A stretch of DNA of 16,247 nucleotides, taken from positions 1-16,247 of the forward strand of contig JBEKCO010000037.1 in the NCBI GenBank assembly GCA_050014835.1, given 5' to 3'. The DNA is from Bog-793 sp050014835. GTDB lineage: Bacteria > Actinomycetota > Acidimicrobiia > Acidimicrobiales > Bog-793. Shown here in pieces: positions 15,117 to 16,247 of this stretch (position 1 is its first letter; each line of letters starts with the position of its first letter). The notes beneath the pieces were generated by a model. The model saw nothing but the letters and a program-made list of their open reading frames with translations, did no database searches and was not told the DNA's origin. The position numbers and the translations under genes are program-made.

Positions 15117-16082
15117 CTATCGCGCGACGCCTTCCATCGCCGAGAAGAGCAGCGCGTGGAGCTCGGCGACCTGGTCGTCGGGGTACTGCCACTGCTGTCG
15201 CCCGAAGTAGTCGCGGTAGAAGTTGGCGTACTGGTGGCCGAGGTGCCCGCCGCGCCCGGGTCGCGTGAACATCTCGGTGACGGAACCGTCGCGGAAATGC
15301 GTTGCCGCGCCGGCCACGAGGTCGACGAGGAGCTCCGAGCCGTCGTCGAACCGCAGTCGCAACGACTGGGTGGTCGCGGCGGCCTGCCAGGTCGTGACGA
15401 TCGTGCCTTCCCGCGAGCCGTCCGAATCGAGGCGCAGTCGCGCCTCGAAGGTGCTCGCGTGGTCGGCGAGCGGCCGGAAGGAGATGACGCCCGCGGGGAC
15501 GACGAACCGGGCGATGACGCTCAGCACATTGATGCCCGAGTCGAGCCAGCTGTTCACGAGGCTTTTGGCGCGCCTGTCCTCGTCGTCCGCGTAGGGGCTG
15601 CCGAACCACGCCGCGAGCGAGACGATGTCCCCGAGACGGTCCCGCTCGGTGCCGCAGAACCGGGCTGCCCACAGCACCTCGGGGGCGAACCCCGAGTGGA
15701 GGATCACCTGCACCCCGGACCCGGCGGCGAGAAGCCGCCGCGCGTCCCCGAGGTTGCCGGCCGCGGGCTTCTCGACGAGGACGCGCACCCCGGCGTCGCA
15801 AGCCCGCACCGCGTCGACGACCGCGGCGTGCGAGCCCGTCGGGGTCGCCACGACGACGAGGTCGGCGGGAGCGGCCAGGGCGTCACGCAGCTCACGGTGG
15901 ACGGGAAGTGGCGCCCCGCGGAAGGTGGCCGGCGATTTGGGGCTCGGGTCGACGCCGACGACGTTTCCAACCGAACCGATCTCCTCAAGGGCGGACAGGT
16001 GAGCCGAGGAGATGTTCCCGAGGCCGACGAGGACGACGCGGCTTGTCGCGGCGGGCCCCCGGCCGGGTTCCGGGTCGCTCAA
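15117..16082 (-). CDS. Gfo/Idh/MocA-family oxidoreductase
   Basis: This 321-residue protein begins with a Rossmann domain: VVLVGLGNISSAHLSAL (about 16-32) is the NAD(P) loop. VVVATPTGSHAAVV and VLVEKPAA follow, with Glu104-Lys105-Pro106 as the conserved catalytic EKP. The C-terminal domain has DSGINVLSVI (usual DxGxH-like segment, though His is not seen here) and the beta-sheet face. The family oxidises or reduces sugars, inositols and related compounds; the substrate is unknown. The start is a TTG (16080-16082) supported by GGGAGG about 6 bases upstream. It is single and convergent with the efflux gene. Confidence 0.87.
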   Translation of the reverse strand: MSDPEPGRGPAATSRVVLVGLGNISSAHLSALEEIGSVGNVVGVDPSPKSPATFRGAPLPVHRELRDALAAPADLVVVATPTGSHAAVVDAVRACDAGVRVLVEKPAAGNLGDARRLLAAGSGVQVILHSGFAPEVLWAARFCGTERDRLGDIVSLAAWFGSPYADDEDRRAKSLVNSWLDSGINVLSVIARFVVPAGVISFRPLADHASTFEARLRLDSDGSREGTIVTTWQAAATTQSLRLRFDDGSELLVDLVAGAATHFRDGSVTEMFTRPGRGGHLGHQYANFYRDYFGRQQWQYPDDQVAELHALLFSAMEGVAR

Positions 16083-16198
16083 TTTCGCCTCCCTTCTCGC
16101 CGGGTTTGGTCGAGTCGGTGCCGTTCTAGTGCCGTGACCGGCAACGTCTGAGGGGTCGCGTCCACCACCTCGCGACCGTGATCGCGCAGACTTTGTAG

Positions 16199-16247
16199 AT
16201 GGCTGAACGTGTGCAGGTTCGTGAGCTCACCGGTGTCGAGGGCAACA
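16199..16247 (+). mobile_element. Start of an IS630-type transposase gene (cut by the right edge)
   Basis: The last 49 bases read MAERVQVRELTGVEGN, beginning at ATG 16199-16201. This is close to the start of many actinobacterial IS630-family transposases (MAERVRVRELTDDEG...). Only 16 codons are visible, so neither intactness nor terminal repeats can be judged. The left terminal repeat would lie between 16083 and 16198. Confidence 0.55.

Noticed and set aside
13280..15268. Long plus-strand frame of 662 codons
   Set aside because: It is a frame-shifted shadow of the MFS exporter, extremely Arg/Pro/His-rich, with no membrane helices.
1..16247. CRISPR array or defence island
   Set aside because: No regularly spaced short repeats and no cas, restriction or toxin-antitoxin-like proteins were seen on either strand.

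Overview
The window looks like a high-GC actinobacterial (or related) chromosome segment. The basis is strong G/C bias at third codon positions, a deazaflavin (F420)-dependent nitroreductase-type protein, an IS630-type start, and GTG/TTG starts with GGAGG-like ribosome sites. The species cannot be read from the sequence.

Left part (1-5,560). It opens with a broken actinobacterial HTH remnant whose stop codon overlaps the start of a HAD-IA hydrolase that runs off the left edge. A small Ddn-like oxidoreductase follows. Next is a two-gene minus-strand operon: a GadC/AdiC-type amino acid antiporter followed by a biodegradative Orn/Lys/Arg decarboxylase most like AdiA, which together form a plausible acid-resistance or polyamine module. 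Upstream of it lie an inverted repeat, a duplicated ~55-65 bp repeat, and the 3' part of a tRNA gene with no matching 5' half. This arrangement resembles the scar (att site) left by an integrative element.

Middle (5,561-8,293). After a gene-free stretch, a minus-strand operon carries a DeoR/GlpR-type sensor domain that lacks a visible HTH, then dhaK, then dhaL. All three are coupled by stop/start overlaps. No dhaM is seen. The operon probably phosphorylates dihydroxyacetone or a related short ketose.

Right part (8,294-16,247). By eye this is more G/C-rich. It holds an aldo/keto reductase divergent from a YjbQ/UPF0047 protein, a membrane-anchored DUF5666-like protein, a PAS domain joined to the tail of a methyltransferase (probably a deletion chimera), a secreted phospholipase D-like protein, a marR-MFS drug efflux operon, a Gfo/Idh/MocA oxidoreductase and the first codons of an IS630-like transposase.

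Overall this is an accessory, rearranged region with several truncations and junctions. I did not find a clearly new multi-gene system. The most notable items are the tRNA scar with repeats, the PAS-methyltransferase chimera, and the regulator without HTH coupled to dhaKL.
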